Source: Aliiroseovarius crassostreae (GTDB taxonomy: Bacteria; Pseudomonadota; Alphaproteobacteria; Rhodobacterales; Rhodobacteraceae). Taken from it: a stretch of DNA of 64,000 bases. The position numbers and the translations under genes are program-made. Below, in pieces: positions 8,780 to 19,330 of the stretch (positions within the stretch are counted from its first letter, which is position 1; each line of letters opens with the position of its first letter). The stretch covers positions 62,001-126,000 of the forward strand of contig NZ_LKBA01000023.1 of assembly GCF_001307765.1 (NCBI RefSeq), given 5' to 3'. The notes under the pieces were generated by a model. It was not told the origin of the DNA, ran no database searches, and saw only the letters and a list, made by a program, of their open reading frames with translations.

Positions 8780-10435
8780 TTATCCGTTCAGGAGTTCCTG
8801 TGCCGCAGCTTTGGCAGCGGGGGTGATCGTATCGCCAGAGATCATCCGGGCGAGTTCATCCACGCGTTCCTTTGCGCAAAGCGGCACCACGGTGGACAGG
8901 GTCATGCCATCTGTCACCGATTTTTGCACCCGCCAGTGATGATCACCGAGGGCAGCCACTTGCGGTGAGTGCGTTACCACCAGCACCTGCCCTCCATCAG
9001 ACAGGGATTTCAGGCGGCGGCCCACCGCATCAGCAGTGGCGCCCCCGACCCCACGGTCGATTTCGTCAAAGATCATTGTCAGCCCATCGGCGTCGCGGGT
9101 CAGGCAAACTTTGAGCGCCAGCAGGAAACGGCTGAGTTCGCCACCGGAGGCGATTTTGTTCAGAGGGCCGGACGGTGCCCCCGGATTGGTGGCCACGGTG
9201 AAGGTGACGACATCTGTCCCCTCCGGCCCCGGATCTGTTGGTGTCAGTTGGGTGGTGAACACGGCGCGTTCCATTTTCAACGGGGCGAGCTCCGTGCCCA
9301 TGGCGCTGTCAAGAGAACGGGCCGCCTTCTGTCGCGTGGCATGCAGGGCCGTCGCCGCAAGGTCATAGCTTTCCTGAGCCTCGGCCACCGCGCGTTCCAG
9401 GGCGGCAATCTGGTCCACCCCGGCATCAAGCGCGTTCAGACGCTCACGCAGCACCTCGGCATGGGCGCCCAATTCATCGGGTTGCACCTGATATTTGCGG
9501 GCAAGACCGCGAATTGCAAAAAGGCGCTCTTCGATCTCTTCAAGCTCATGTGGGTTGAAGGTCAGCTGGTCAAGTGTTGCTTCGACATGAACGATGGCAT
9601 CGGACAGCTCTGCCATGGCGCGGCCAAGCGATTGGATCGGCTCATCAAGACTGTCCCCGGCCTGATCGACCACCCCTTCGAGCCAGCGCAGCGCATCTCC
9701 CATCCGGGCCTCGGCCCCCTCTCCAATCGCCCCCATGGCCTGATGGGCACGCTGGATATCCTCACCGATTTTCTCGGACGCCTGCATCATGCGGCGGCGC
9801 TGATCCAGTTCGGCATCTTCGCCGGGTTGCGGATCGAGCTTGTCGAATTCCTCAACCGCATGGCGCAAGAAATCCTCTTCCGCCCGGGCTGCCTCCAGCG
9901 CAGCGCGGGCCTCTGACAGAGCGGTCTGTGCAGAGGACAGTTTGCGCCAGGCGCTGCGGGTGTCAGAACGCACCCCCTCCAACCCACCAAAGGCATCCAG
10001 AAGCTGGCGATGCACGCGCGGGTTCAGAAGGCCCCGATCATCCTGCTGGCCATGCAATTCAATCAAACAGTCGGAAAGCGCGCGCAACACATCGCCTGAG
10101 ACCCTGCGATCATTGACCCAAGCCGTTTTGCGCCCATCGGCACGATTGACCCGGCGCAGGATCACCTCGCCATCGGCCTCGATACCGGCCTCGGCCAACA
10201 CGGCACGGGCGGGATGGTCTTGTGGCAGATCGAACTCGGCCGTCACCTCCCCCTGATCCGCCCCGGAGCGCACCAGATCCGCGCGCCCGCGCCAGCCCAG
10301 GACAAAGCCAAGACTGTCGAGCAGGATGGATTTTCCCGCCCCGGTTTCCCCGGTCAGCACGTTCAAACCCGGCTGAAACTCAAGTTCCAGCCGGTCGATG
10401 ATCAGAATGTCGCGGATATCCAGACCGCGCAGCAT
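8780..10435 (-). CDS. recN: DNA repair protein RecN
   Basis: RecN is an SMC-like ATPase that acts early in recombinational repair of double-strand breaks. The 551-residue product has Walker A GETGAGKS at residues 29-36, a long charged coiled-coil region in the middle, the ABC-type signature IASGGELSRF, and Walker B MIFDEIDRGVGG near the C terminus. Length matches the family. It is the last gene of the minus-strand run, 40 bases after bamD. This bamD-recN order is common in alphaproteobacteria. No LexA box was recognised in the short gap, so expression is likely by read-through. Confidence 0.96.
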   Translation of the reverse strand: MLRGLDIRDILIIDRLELEFQPGLNVLTGETGAGKSILLDSLGFVLGWRGRADLVRSGADQGEVTAEFDLPQDHPARAVLAEAGIEADGEVILRRVNRADGRKTAWVNDRRVSGDVLRALSDCLIELHGQQDDRGLLNPRVHRQLLDAFGGLEGVRSDTRSAWRKLSSAQTALSEARAALEAARAEEDFLRHAVEEFDKLDPQPGEDAELDQRRRMMQASEKIGEDIQRAHQAMGAIGEGAEARMGDALRWLEGVVDQAGDSLDEPIQSLGRAMAELSDAIVHVEATLDQLTFNPHELEEIEERLFAIRGLARKYQVQPDELGAHAEVLRERLNALDAGVDQIAALERAVAEAQESYDLAATALHATRQKAARSLDSAMGTELAPLKMERAVFTTQLTPTDPGPEGTDVVTFTVATNPGAPSGPLNKIASGGELSRFLLALKVCLTRDADGLTMIFDEIDRGVGGATADAVGRRLKSLSDGGQVLVVTHSPQVAALGDHHWRVQKSVTDGMTLSTVVPLCAKERVDELARMISGDTITPAAKAAAQELLNG

Positions 10436-10475
10436 CAGGCCATGCCTTTCATGCGGATGCCCCCATTTGCCGCGA

Positions 10476-11375
10476 TCAGAGCCATTTGCCCTGGATCAGT
10501 TGGCGATGGATCGCGGTCAGCCAATTGTCACCTTTCGGTGCGGCCTCCAGCCCGGACTGTGTCAGCAGGCGATAGCTGCTTTCATACCATTCGGTGGACC
10601 GGAAGTTATAGCCGAGAATGGCCCCTGCGGTCTGTGCTTCATCTGTCAGACCAAGGGCAAGGTAGCTTTCCACCAAGCGGTGCAGCGCCTCGGCCACCTG
10701 CGTGGTGGTCTGGAACTTTTCCACCACAACCCGGAACCGGTTGATCGACGCCACATAATGCTTGCGCTTGAGGTAATACCGACCGATTTCCATTTCCTTG
10801 GCGGCAAGGTGATCAAAGGCGAGATCAAATTTCAAAATGGCCGATTTTGCATATTCCGTGTCCGGGTAGATCTCGATCACCGCGCGCAGGGCCTGCAGCG
10901 CCTGGAAGGTCAGGCCCTGATCCCGCCCCACTTCATCAATCTGGTCGTAATAGCTGAGCGCCAGAAGATACTGTGCATACGCGGCGTCATCATCCGCAGG
11001 ATAAGTATCAATGAACCGCTGCGCAGTGGCGCGGGACAGTTCATATTCCTTGTTCTTGTGATAGGAGAAGGCCTGCATGATCAGCGCGCGCTTGGCCCAT
11101 TGGGAATAGGGGTAAAGGCGCTCTACCTCACCAAACCATTTGGCGGAAAGCTTGGGTTTACCACGTTCCAGATCATATTCGCCGCGCTTGAAGATCTCTT
11201 CTGCGGTCCATTCCTCGATCGGTTTTTCAACGGGCCGTTGGGATTCGCCAAAAACCCCCGAGAACCATCCACCGCCCCCGGTCGAGCTGGCACTGCCGCC
11301 TCCCGAACAGGCGGACAGAAAAACTCCGGTCAAAACAACCGCAGAAACGGCTTTCATCAGATGGACACTGATCAT
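10476..11375 (-). CDS. bamD: Outer-membrane assembly lipoprotein BamD
   Basis: BamD is the essential lipoprotein partner of BamA in the beta-barrel assembly machine. The 299-residue product has a short lipoprotein signal ending in the lipobox LSAC (cysteine near residue 23), a glycine/serine-rich linker, then tetratricopeptide-like helical repeats through the remainder, including AKWFGEVERLYPYSQWAKRA typical of BamD. Two ATG starts are possible, at 11375 and 11357; both keep a workable signal peptide. It lies between lpxC and recN, so genes for LPS synthesis, outer-membrane assembly and cell division are linked here. Confidence 0.93.
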   Translation of the reverse strand: MISVHLMKAVSAVVLTGVFLSACSGGGSASSTGGGGWFSGVFGESQRPVEKPIEEWTAEEIFKRGEYDLERGKPKLSAKWFGEVERLYPYSQWAKRALIMQAFSYHKNKEYELSRATAQRFIDTYPADDDAAYAQYLLALSYYDQIDEVGRDQGLTFQALQALRAVIEIYPDTEYAKSAILKFDLAFDHLAAKEMEIGRYYLKRKHYVASINRFRVVVEKFQTTTQVAEALHRLVESYLALGLTDEAQTAGAILGYNFRSTEWYESSYRLLTQSGLEAAPKGDNWLTAIHRQLIQGKWL

Positions 11376-11551
11376 AATAGGCGCCTACCCCGTAACTCAA
11401 TTCGAAGATCGGAAAATTCCCCGCTACAGGCATGTCCTAGCACAGAATTTTGCGGTGCAAAATGGCCTTACGCGGGTTTTTCGCGACTTGTCGCCGATCC
11501 GCCGCTTGGCAGGTCCGGACTGGTTGCACAGAAAGACCCGAAGCGCGGGTT

Positions 11552-12472
11552 TCAGGCGGTCAGCGGCAGGTCGGATTTTACCACCCCTACCCCCGGCAAC
11601 AATTTCGCAGCCTCATGGCCGAGCATCACAAGCCGCCAAGCTTCCGGTTGATCAAACAGCGCGCGCAGCAGTTTGTTGGTCATGGCATGGCCCGCTTTGT
11701 GACCAATATAGCGCCCCATCAAAGGCGCCCCTGCAAGATACAGATCCCCCAGTGCGTCCAGCATTTTGTGGCGCACAGCTTCATCCTTGCGGCGCAGCCC
11801 CCCCGGAGAGAGAATATCGTCCCCATCCACCACAACAGCGTTTTCATAGGTGCCCCCAAGGGCAAGCCCGGCGGCACGCATTGCATCGACATCTGCCTGA
11901 CGACAGAAGGTCCGGCAATCGGACAGCTCGCGCACGAAATTGCCATTGGACAGGTTCAGGGATTTGTCCTGTGTGCCAATGGCAGCATCCGGGAAGGAAA
12001 TATGGAAATCCATCTCGAACCCTTCGGCGGGGGCAAGCCTGGCCCAGGCGTCCCCTTCACGATATTCGACCGGTGACAGGATCTTGATCACACGGACAGG
12101 GGCATTCAGCTCACGCACACCAGCGCGGATCAATCCCTCAACAAAACGGGACGAACTGCCGTCGAGAATCGGCACTTCCGGCCCATCAATCTCCACCAGG
12201 GCGTTATGAATTCCACAGCCCGCCAGTGCCGCCATGATATGTTCGATGGTCGACACCTCAGTCCCCGCATCATTGCGGATCAAGGTGCACAGGCGCGATG
12301 GAACCACCGACGCCCAATGGGCGGGAATCAGATTGTCCTGATCGTGAATATCAACCCGTTTGAACCAGATCCCGTATTCCGCCGAAGCCGGTCGCACAGT
12401 CATGCGCACGGGGCGCCCGGAGTGAAGGCCGGTGCCCGAAAAGGTAACAGAGCTGGTAAGCGTGGTTTGCAC
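11552..12472 (-). CDS. lpxC: UDP-3-O-acyl-N-acetylglucosamine deacetylase LpxC
   Basis: LpxC is the zinc hydrolase catalysing the committed step of lipid A synthesis. The 306-residue product shows IEHIMAALAGCGI, with one zinc-ligand histidine, and GHKAGHAMTNKLLRALFD, with further ligands and catalytic residues; a late histidine lies in GHEAAK. The start is a GTG at 12472 preceded by AGGTG six bases upstream. It follows ftsZ after a 267-base gap that includes an intrinsic terminator, so lpxC probably has its own promoter. Confidence 0.96.
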   Translation of the reverse strand: MQTTLTSSVTFSGTGLHSGRPVRMTVRPASAEYGIWFKRVDIHDQDNLIPAHWASVVPSRLCTLIRNDAGTEVSTIEHIMAALAGCGIHNALVEIDGPEVPILDGSSSRFVEGLIRAGVRELNAPVRVIKILSPVEYREGDAWARLAPAEGFEMDFHISFPDAAIGTQDKSLNLSNGNFVRELSDCRTFCRQADVDAMRAAGLALGGTYENAVVVDGDDILSPGGLRRKDEAVRHKMLDALGDLYLAGAPLMGRYIGHKAGHAMTNKLLRALFDQPEAWRLVMLGHEAAKLLPGVGVVKSDLPLTA

Positions 12473-12658
12473 GAAGCACCTCGTAGATTGGCTTTGCGGC
12501 TCCTGTAGGGGAGTGCCCCCATTCCGCGCCTTTTGGGTAAAGCTTCACGCGACGAACAACAATTCAATCATTTGTAACGGTTTGAAACATGGTGACCTAA
12601 TGGTAAACCGCCAGCCCTCACATCAGGCAAAACCAAGCTATCATATTGTTAATAATAT

Positions 12659-12684
12659 AAAAAACGGCCGCACTGTGGCGGCCG
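12659..12684 (-). terminator. Intrinsic terminator downstream of ftsZ
   Basis: Read on the minus strand, a 7-bp perfect stem (CGGCCGC / GCGGCCG, 12665-12671 with 12678-12684) and 6-base loop are followed by six T. It lies about 55 bases after the ftsZ stop and should close the dcw operon before lpxC. Confidence 0.85.
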
Positions 12685-12739
12685 AATTTCGTATTCACAT
12701 CCCAGATCGGCAAGGAATTGCCGAACCTGAAACAAGGTT

Positions 12740-14359
12740 TCAGTTGGCCTGACGACGCAGGAAAGCAGGAATTTCCACTTTTTCCTGTTCGGCATCCATC
12801 TGCGGTTGCTGTGCCGGACGTGCGATAGGCGCTTCCACCGCTGGCTCGGGACGGGCGGCAGCGCCCTCAACAGCACCCGCTCCGGTCATCCGGTTGATCA
12901 GCGAATTGATACCAAAGCGCGGCTTTTCAGCAGCGTGCGGCTGCGCCGTGGGGCGAGCTTGCGGTTGCGGCTGGGCAGCGGCGCGCGGCTGGTTCTGAAC
13001 CGCAGCCTGCAGACGGGCCAAGGCCTCCGGTGACGGGGTACCCGGTGCCGGGGGTTTGGGCGCAGTGAACTGTGCCACGGCAGGTTCGTCTTCGTAGTAA
13101 TGATCAACCGGTGCGGACTGGACCGGTGCCTGAGTAGGCGCCTGTGCAACAGCCGGTTGCGGCTGGTAGGCCGGCGGCGGCAAATCACCACCCGCGCTTT
13201 CTGCCGGGAAGACGTTTTCCGCCTGCTCTTCTGCAGCAGCTTCGGTCGCGTTCAACTCGCTCCCGAACAGCGACGGCTCAGCCGGGGCTGTAGCGGCTTC
13301 AACCGGAGCTTCGAACTTTTCTTCCACGGCCAGCGGCGTTTGCAGCGGCTCTGCCAGACGACGACGCGGCACCGGCATTTCCTGCGGTGCTTCGACAGCG
13401 TCGATACCGGTGGCAACAACCGAAACGCGCATCCCACCTTCCATATCGTTGTCGAGGGTCGAGCCCACGATGATATTGGCATCCTGATCCACTTCTTCGC
13501 GGATACGGTTCGCGGCTTCGTCCAGTTCGAACAGGGTCAGGTCATAACCGCCGGTGATGTTGATCAGCACACCTTTGGCGCCGCGCAGCGAAATCTCATC
13601 CAGGAGCGGGTTGGCAATCGCCTTCTCGGCGGCCTGAACCGCACGGTCTTCGCCGGTCGCCTCGCCGGTGCCCATCATCGCCTTGCCCATTTCGTCCATC
13701 ACGGCGCGCACATCGGCAAAGTCGAGGTTGATCAGGCCCGGGCGGACCATCAGGTCGGTCACGCCTTTCACGCCCTGATACAGAACGTCATCAGCCATCG
13801 AGAAGGCTTCGGTGAAGGTGGTCTTTTCATTGGCCAGACGGAACAGGTTCTGGTTGGGGATGATGATCAGCGTATCGACCATCTTCTGCAGCTGCTCCAC
13901 ACCGTCTTCGGCCTGTTTCATCCGCTTGGCGCCTTCGAACTGGAACGGCTTGGTGACAACACCAACGGTCAGAACACCCAGTTCCCGCGCGGCTTGCGCG
14001 ATGATCGGCGCAGCCCCGGTCCCGGTGCCGCCGCCCATACCAGCCGTGATGAAGCACATATGTGCCCCGGCCAGATGATCCACGATCTGTTCGATGCTTT
14101 CTTCGGCTGCCGCCGCCCCGACCGTGGCGCGAGCACCAGCGCCCAGCCCTTCGGTAACTTTCACACCCATCTGGATGCGGTCCTTGGCGCGCGAATGCTG
14201 CAGCGCCTGAGCGTCAGTATTGGCGACGACAAACTCGACGCCCTCAAGCTCTTTCTCGATCATGTTGTTGACCGCGTTGCCACCAGCACCGCCCACGCCA
14301 AACACCGTGATCCGAGGTTTCAATTCTTCCTGACCAGGCATGGTAAGGTTCAATGTCAT
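12740..14359 (-). CDS. ftsZ: Cell division protein FtsZ
   Basis: FtsZ is the tubulin-like GTPase that polymerises into the division ring. The start is the ATG at 14359 (539 residues), since FtsZ conservation begins just after it and GGCGGA lies upstream. The GTPase domain occupies roughly residues 1-320 with the tubulin signature [10 protein letters not shown] and the T7 loop [12 protein letters not shown] long low-complexity linker rich in alanine, proline and glutamine runs from about residue 330 to 500, and the protein ends in [10 protein letters not shown], the conserved peptide that binds FtsA and other partners. Extended linkers are usual in alphaproteobacteria. It is downstream of ftsA after a 219-base gap that may hold a separate promoter. 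Confidence 0.97.
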   Translation of the reverse strand: MTLNLTMPGQEELKPRITVFGVGGAGGNAVNNMIEKELEGVEFVVANTDAQALQHSRAKDRIQMGVKVTEGLGAGARATVGAAAAEESIEQIVDHLAGAHMCFITAGMGGGTGTGAAPIIAQAARELGVLTVGVVTKPFQFEGAKRMKQAEDGVEQLQKMVDTLIIIPNQNLFRLANEKTTFTEAFSMADDVLYQGVKGVTDLMVRPGLINLDFADVRAVMDEMGKAMMGTGEATGEDRAVQAAEKAIANPLLDEISLRGAKGVLINITGGYDLTLFELDEAANRIREEVDQDANIIVGSTLDNDMEGGMRVSVVATGIDAVEAPQEMPVPRRRLAEPLQTPLAVEEKFEAPVEAATAPAEPSLFGSELNATEAAAEEQAENVFPAESAGGDLPPPAYQPQPAVAQAPTQAPVQSAPVDHYYEDEPAVAQFTAPKPPAPGTPSPEALARLQAAVQNQPRAAAQPQPQARPTAQPHAAEKPRFGINSLINRMTGAGAVEGAAARPEPAVEAPIARPAQQPQMDAEQEKVEIPAFLRRQAN

Positions 14360-14578
14360 GATCTGTCCGCCTGTTAATCTGCGTGCTGCGCGGCGTCTTT
14401 GTCCTGCGTCAGCATGGTGTGTTCTTGTCGGCGTGAATCGCCGGTGACTGCCTCTTTTCAGCCACAATACCGCAAAAGCAGTATGGTCGTCACGCACCAA
14501 TTGAAGTGAAAGACGCAAAATGTGGGAAAACCCGCTGTTTTATCAGCAGGATTTCGCCACTCACACAAGGTTTTGGGA

Positions 14579-15913
14579 TTACCAGTTGTCCTTGAACCAC
14601 TTCATCGCGCGCTTCAGGCTGCGGGCGGGATAACTCTCTGCGGGAATTTCGAAATCCCACCACTCGTCCTGCGGGTGCGCCGCAAACAGGCACAGCCCGA
14701 CGGCAGAGGCAAATCCGGCCCCCGTTGCCGCCTGTGGCAGCCCCTGCACCCGAAGCGGGCGCCCAATGCGCACTTGCTGACCGAGGATTTTCGGCGCGAG
14801 GCCATCCAGGCCGGGAATTTGGCTGCCCCCGCCGGTCAGGACGATCTGTTGACTGGGCAAATGGTCAAACCCGGCCGCATCCAGACAGGCGCGCACCTCT
14901 TCCAGGATCTCTTCGACCCGTGGGCGCATGATGCCAATAAGTTCGGCCCGGCTGACGGTGCGCCGGTCATGTTCCCAGTCTCCGGTGTCCCCACCGATCT
15001 CGATCATCTCGCGGTCATCCATGCCGGTCGCCACAACGCCACCGTAAAAAGACTTTATTCTTTCGGCGGTTGCGAGTGATACTTGAAGTCCTTTTGAGAT
15101 GTCGGAAGTCACATGATCCCCGCCCAGCCGCACGCTGTCGGCATAGATCATGTGCTTTTTCATGAAAATCGAGACCCCCGTGGCCCCACCGCCCATATCA
15201 ATACAGGCCGCCCCCAGCTCTCGTTCGTCTTCAACCAGGGCAGAGATGCCCGAGACATAGGCCGAACTGGCCAGCCCGGCCACTTCCAGATCACAACGTT
15301 TGATGCAGTAACACAGGTTCTGCACCACGGCGCTGTCAACCGTCAGCAGATGCATGTCCACCGCAAGGCGGCTGCCCACCTGCCCGCGCGGATCGGACAA
15401 GCCAGAGCGATGATCGAGTGCAAAATTGACCGGCTGGGCATGCAGCACCTCGCGCCCGGATCCAAAATCCGGCACATCGCAAGAGGCCAGCACGCGTGCC
15501 ACATCATCTTCACTGACCGCGCGTTCGCCCAGATCCACGGCCCCGGCCAGCCCGTAGGAGCGCGGATTGGCCCCAGAGAAACAGGCAATGACGTGGTCCA
15601 CCCGCACATTGGCCATTTTCTGCGCGGCCTGCACTGCGGTGCGGATGGCGCGTTCGGTTTCGGCCATGGCGTCGATCTCACCAAAGCGCACACCGCGTGA
15701 GCGGGTTGTGGCTGCTCCGATCACCCGAAAGGCGCTTTGCCCGGCCAGACTGCCGACACCATCCCCTTCGCGAAACTGTTCGCTGCCGTCAAACCGCAAG
15801 ACAAGGCAGCCAATTTTGGAGGTTCCCACATCGAGAATGGCTATCACACCGCGCTGCATCGCTGCTTCGCGCATGGATCGCATGGCGCGCTGCTGAACGT
15901 AAAGATCGGTCAT
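14579..15913 (-). CDS. ftsA: Cell division protein FtsA
   Basis: FtsA is the actin-like ATPase that tethers FtsZ filaments to the membrane. The 444-residue product has the ATPase core: phosphate-1 loop IAILDVGTSKIGC near residue 25, IDMGGGATGVSIF in the middle, and the adenosine loop VLTGGGSQIPGL. The extreme C terminus (LKRAMKWFKDNW) is amphipathic, as expected for the membrane-targeting helix. The start codon overlaps the ftsQ stop as ATGA at 15910-15913. Confidence 0.95.
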   Translation of the reverse strand: MTDLYVQQRAMRSMREAAMQRGVIAILDVGTSKIGCLVLRFDGSEQFREGDGVGSLAGQSAFRVIGAATTRSRGVRFGEIDAMAETERAIRTAVQAAQKMANVRVDHVIACFSGANPRSYGLAGAVDLGERAVSEDDVARVLASCDVPDFGSGREVLHAQPVNFALDHRSGLSDPRGQVGSRLAVDMHLLTVDSAVVQNLCYCIKRCDLEVAGLASSAYVSGISALVEDERELGAACIDMGGGATGVSIFMKKHMIYADSVRLGGDHVTSDISKGLQVSLATAERIKSFYGGVVATGMDDREMIEIGGDTGDWEHDRRTVSRAELIGIMRPRVEEILEEVRACLDAAGFDHLPSQQIVLTGGGSQIPGLDGLAPKILGQQVRIGRPLRVQGLPQAATGAGFASAVGLCLFAAHPQDEWWDFEIPAESYPARSLKRAMKWFKDNW

Positions 15914-16833
15914 TCGGTGGCCTCTTCTGTTTCCAATCCCCTGATCCGGCGCAGCTCTTCGGTTGCGTCGGATCCAAGACGCAGCGTCGGGCGCAACGGG
16001 GTTCGCATATCGATGGCAGTCACATTGCGTGCCAGAAGGTCCTGGGCCTGATCAAGAGCCAAGACCTGTTCCAGCGCAAAAACCGGCTGATTTTCCGGCA
16101 GCATGATCCGCTGATCCTTGGTGAGCATCAGATCCCAGCGCCGTTCCCCCACGCGCACGAGGCCCCGCAGCCGGTCGGCAAGCGGTCCTGCGGTCGCAAT
16201 GATACGAAGCGCTTCTTCCACCGCCTTGTCCGCCCCAACCCCCGCAATCATCGGCAGGTCGGCGCGGGCGGCACGGCCTGTCAGGCTGGCGACCCGGTGA
16301 CCGGACCGGTCCAGCAGCTCAAGCTGTCCCTGTGATCGCCACACCACAACGGGGTCGCGTTCGCTGATCACAACTTCAAGCACCCCCCCGGGACGAATGC
16401 GCAGCTCCGCATTGGCCACCACGTCCAGCTTCATGATTTCTTCGCGCATCACCTCAAGATCAAGGTCGAACGAGGAGATCGGGAAGTCGATTGGCAGGAG
16501 CATGCGCACCGCGTCATCCACAATCGGGCTTGCCCCTTCCACGGCCATCAGCTTGACCATGAATTCCGGGCGTTCCTGGACGGACCTTTTGATATCGGTG
16601 ATTTTTTCACCAATCGCGTAACGATTGGTGGGGTTTGAGAAATACCACCCCGCCATCAGCAGGATCAGAAACACTGGCAGCCCCACCCGCAGGGTGGCGC
16701 GAAAGAGCGGTGTCAGCCACAGGCGATTGATCTTATAGGCGATACGAGACGGGGCGGGGTCGCGGCGCACGGGCGCCCCCCCATGACCGGACGGGGACAC
16801 CGGCGGTTTCGACCTGTGCGTCAACGATTGCAT
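15910..16833 (-). CDS. ftsQ: Cell division protein FtsQ
   Basis: FtsQ is a bitopic divisome protein that recruits FtsB/FtsL and later proteins. From the ATG at 16833, preceded by GGTGGAGGA, the product is 307 residues and overlaps the ddl 3' end by 13 bases. It has a basic, proline-rich cytoplasmic tail, one membrane helix around residues 52-70 ([14 protein letters not shown]), then a POTRA domain and the beta-rich FtsQ domain. A start further upstream at 16884 would overlap ddl more and lacks as good a ribosome site. Overlaps at both ends imply coupled translation with ddl and ftsA. Confidence 0.92.
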   Translation of the reverse strand: MQSLTHRSKPPVSPSGHGGAPVRRDPAPSRIAYKINRLWLTPLFRATLRVGLPVFLILLMAGWYFSNPTNRYAIGEKITDIKRSVQERPEFMVKLMAVEGASPIVDDAVRMLLPIDFPISSFDLDLEVMREEIMKLDVVANAELRIRPGGVLEVVISERDPVVVWRSQGQLELLDRSGHRVASLTGRAARADLPMIAGVGADKAVEEALRIIATAGPLADRLRGLVRVGERRWDLMLTKDQRIMLPENQPVFALEQVLALDQAQDLLARNVTAIDMRTPLRPTLRLGSDATEELRRIRGLETEEATE

Positions 16834-17744
16834 GACGCGTCCTCCACCATCCAGGCGCACAGCTGACCGAAACTCATGCCGCAATGGGCGGCCTGTTCAG
16901 GGACGAGCGAGGTGGGGGTCATGCCCGGTTGGGTATTGGTCTCAAGCAGGACCAGACCCTCAAGCCCGCGCGCCTCGTCCCAACGGAAATCGGTGCGGCT
17001 GACGCCCCTGCATCCCAGCGCCTCATGGGCCCGCAGCGCGTAGTCGAGGCAGGCGGCCTCGATCTCGGCGGGGATATTTGCGGGGATGTCATGGCGCGAG
17101 CCCCCCTCGGCATATTTAGCGTCGTAATCATACCAGCCATCGGTGATGATATCGGTCACCGCCAGCGCCCTGCCATCCATGACGGTGGTGGTCAGTTCGC
17201 GCCCCGGCGCATAGGTTTCCACCATCACGGTCTGCGGCATGCTATCGGCGAGCTGCGGCGGAGTATTCGCGCCCTCGTTGACGATATAAATCCCGACCGA
17301 GCTGCCTTCGTTATAGGGTTTGACCACATAGGGCGGCGCCATCACATGACACGACTTCACCTCGTCCCGGTCCGCAAGAACCGAGGTCATGACCGGAAGA
17401 CCCGCAGCACGGAACACCTCTTTCGCGCGTTCCTTGTCCATCGCAAGCGCAGAAGCCAGCACCCCGGAATGGGTATAGGGAAGCCCCATCCATTCCAAGA
17501 TCCCCTGCACACAGCCATCTTCGCCCCAGCGTCCATGCAGCGCGTTGAATACCACGTCGGGCTTGAGATCTTTCAGGCGTTCCACCAGATCGGGGCCGGC
17601 ATCCAGCTCGATCACGTCAATGCCTTCCCCCCGCATGGCCTCGGCGCATTCACGCCCACTGGTCAGCGACACCTCGCGTTCCGCCGAGGGGCCACCCATC
17701 AAGACCACGACCTTTGGGGCTGCCTGTTTTGCCTTGCCCGTCAT
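16821..17744 (-). CDS. ddl: D-alanine--D-alanine ligase
   Basis: This ATP-grasp enzyme joins two D-alanines for the peptidoglycan stem peptide. The ATG at 17744 with GAGG five bases upstream gives 307 residues; a TTG at 17765 is less likely. Visible motifs are [14 protein letters not shown] at the N terminus, [24 protein letters not shown], split across the first lobe, the ATP-grasp loop [10 protein letters not shown], and the C-terminal [20 protein letters not shown], which includes the metal-binding glutamate and asparagine. It lies between murB and ftsQ. Confidence 0.96.
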   Translation of the reverse strand: MTGKAKQAAPKVVVLMGGPSAEREVSLTSGRECAEAMRGEGIDVIELDAGPDLVERLKDLKPDVVFNALHGRWGEDGCVQGILEWMGLPYTHSGVLASALAMDKERAKEVFRAAGLPVMTSVLADRDEVKSCHVMAPPYVVKPYNEGSSVGIYIVNEGANTPPQLADSMPQTVMVETYAPGRELTTTVMDGRALAVTDIITDGWYDYDAKYAEGGSRHDIPANIPAEIEAACLDYALRAHEALGCRGVSRTDFRWDEARGLEGLVLLETNTQPGMTPTSLVPEQAAHCGMSFGQLCAWMVEDASCNR

Positions 17745-17887
17745 AATGCCTCTGTCCCGGGCCAAATTGACCCTGTTATTCAGACAGTTACCCCCTGCCC
17801 GGAAGCAATGCCCAATGAATTTTCAGGAGGCTGCTCTGCCTCTTCAAATATCGGAAAAGCCGTGCTTTTCCCACGCGCTTGGCCCGA

Positions 17888-18820
17888 TTATTTTTGTGCC
17901 GGTTCGCCTACGCGCATGATTTCCCATTCTAGCTGTATCCCGCTATGATCGTAAACCTTTTTTCGCACCGCTTCGCCCAAGCCTTCAAGGTCGGCAGCGG
18001 TGGCATTGCCGATATTGGTCAGGAAGTTGGAATGCATCTGGTTCATCTGTGCGCCCCCCAGGGTGGCGCCCCGCAGGCCCGCCTCATCAATCACTTTCCA
18101 GGCTTTGAGCTCATGGCTGTCATCAGCGCGCCCGGTTGAACTGAACCCCGCCGGATTGCGAAAAGTGCTGCCGGCAGTGCGATCTTTGGTCGGTTGCGTT
18201 TCGTCACGCTTTTTCAGCTGAGCATCCATATGGGCGGCCAGCTCCTCCGGGTCGCCCTCGGGGGCCTCAAAGGTGGCGCTGGTGATCACCCACCCGTCGG
18301 GCAGATCGGTCTGGCGATACTGGAAGTTCAGATCTTCCGCGGTGAGCGTGACCCTCTCCCCCGTCCGGGTAATGGCCTGCGCGCTGACAAAGACATCCGC
18401 AACATAGGAGCCATAGCAGCCCGCATTCATCCGCACGGCCCCGCCAATCGCTCCGGGGATGGTGCGCAGAAAGGTCAGGTCCCGCCCTGCTGCTGCCGCC
18501 TTGCGCGCCACATGCGCATCAAGGGCCGCAACGCCTGCGGTGACGCGCGGTCCGTCGATGGCGATCTCATTGAACCCGCGCCCCATGCGGATCACCACGC
18601 CGCGAATGCCACCGTCGCGCACGATCAGGTTCGACCCGACCCCCATCGGAAAAACGGGGATGTCCGCGTCAAGCTGGGTCAGAAACTGGGCCAGATCATC
18701 CTCATCTGCTGGCATGAACAGCCACTCAGCCGGACCGCCAACACGCAGCCAGGTCAGCCCGGCCAATTCGCGCTCGGCCATCAACTGCCCTCGAATATCA
18801 ATCTGATCAGGCCGCGCCAT
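17888..18820 (-). CDS. murB: UDP-N-acetylenolpyruvoylglucosamine reductase MurB
   Basis: MurB is the FAD enzyme that reduces UDP-GlcNAc-enolpyruvate to UDP-MurNAc. The 310-residue protein contains [28 protein letters not shown] (FAD PP-loop), [17 protein letters not shown] and the catalytic-region motif AGSTFRNP. The C-terminal [13 protein letters not shown] segment matches the shorter MurB type found in alphaproteobacteria. The start overlaps the preceding DUF2484 gene by 14 bases. Confidence 0.96.
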   Translation of the reverse strand: MARPDQIDIRGQLMAERELAGLTWLRVGGPAEWLFMPADEDDLAQFLTQLDADIPVFPMGVGSNLIVRDGGIRGVVIRMGRGFNEIAIDGPRVTAGVAALDAHVARKAAAAGRDLTFLRTIPGAIGGAVRMNAGCYGSYVADVFVSAQAITRTGERVTLTAEDLNFQYRQTDLPDGWVITSATFEAPEGDPEELAAHMDAQLKKRDETQPTKDRTAGSTFRNPAGFSSTGRADDSHELKAWKVIDEAGLRGATLGGAQMNQMHSNFLTNIGNATAADLEGLGEAVRKKVYDHSGIQLEWEIMRVGEPAQK

Positions 18821-19073
18821 CCCCTGCCCCTTTGATGAGTTTCACAATCCGTCGCCCCAGATAAATCACGGGCCAGCGTAAGACAACCATGCCGATGGCC
18901 AGAACAAACAGAGCAGCACCGACCCCGTGCTCCCACCAGGCAAGCGCCACAATGGGTGCGCCCAGAGGCATCAGCGCATAGGCCAACGGCCAGTGTTTGC
19001 GCGCAGATGGCCGCATCGAGGCAAGCTTGGCACCGATGATCCAGAGGCAGGCAAGAAGCAGGGTCCAGCTCAT
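18807..19073 (-). CDS. DUF2484 family small membrane protein (second of two)
   Basis: An 88-residue inner-membrane protein starting [11 protein letters not shown], with about three hydrophobic segments and a basic C terminus. The family is of unknown function and, to my knowledge, is found in Rhodobacterales beside murB and murC. It overlaps the upstream paralogue by four bases (ATGA) and murB by 14 bases, so it is translated as part of the murC-to-murB block. Its similarity to the adjacent 79-residue protein, especially the shared LxLACLW opening, indicates tandem duplication. Placement inside the wall-synthesis operon suggests, but does not prove, a role at the division or wall-synthesis machinery. 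Confidence 0.8.
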   Translation of the reverse strand: MSWTLLLACLWIIGAKLASMRPSARKHWPLAYALMPLGAPIVALAWWEHGVGAALFVLAIGMVVLRWPVIYLGRRIVKLIKGAGDGAA

Positions 19074-19309
19074 GATTTTGTCACCACTTTGCCAAGCAGG
19101 TAAGAGAGTGGGCGGCGAAACAACGACACGATGGCAAAAGTCGCAGGCACGGTCCAGAGCCAGCCATGGGTGGCCCCGATCCAGACAATCAGCGCCGGCC
19201 CCGCCAGTAAGAGCGCCGCACCCGGGGCAAATTGCGCCCTCATCGGCAAAAAGGCCACCAAGGTTGCGATCACCACCCAAAGGCAGGCAAGGATCAGCGG
19301 CAGGCTCAT
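19070..19309 (-). CDS. DUF2484 family small membrane protein (first of two)
   Basis: A 79-residue protein opening MSLPLILACLW, predicted to cross the membrane two or three times. It begins 21 bases after the murC stop and overlaps the second DUF2484 gene by ATGA. The two proteins align along their whole length, sharing the N-terminal LACLW motif, a small-residue-rich middle helix and a basic end, but have diverged considerably. Function is unknown. Confidence 0.8.
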   Translation of the reverse strand: MSLPLILACLWVVIATLVAFLPMRAQFAPGAALLLAGPALIVWIGATHGWLWTVPATFAIVSLFRRPLSYLLGKVVTKS

Positions 19310-19330
19310 GCGCGGTCCTGTCCGGCCGGG

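Noticed and set aside
13100-14377. A 425-codon open frame on the plus strand opposite ftsZ
   Set aside because: FtsZ on the minus strand has unmistakable motifs throughout; the plus-strand frame is a by-product of GC-rich codon use and has no family features.
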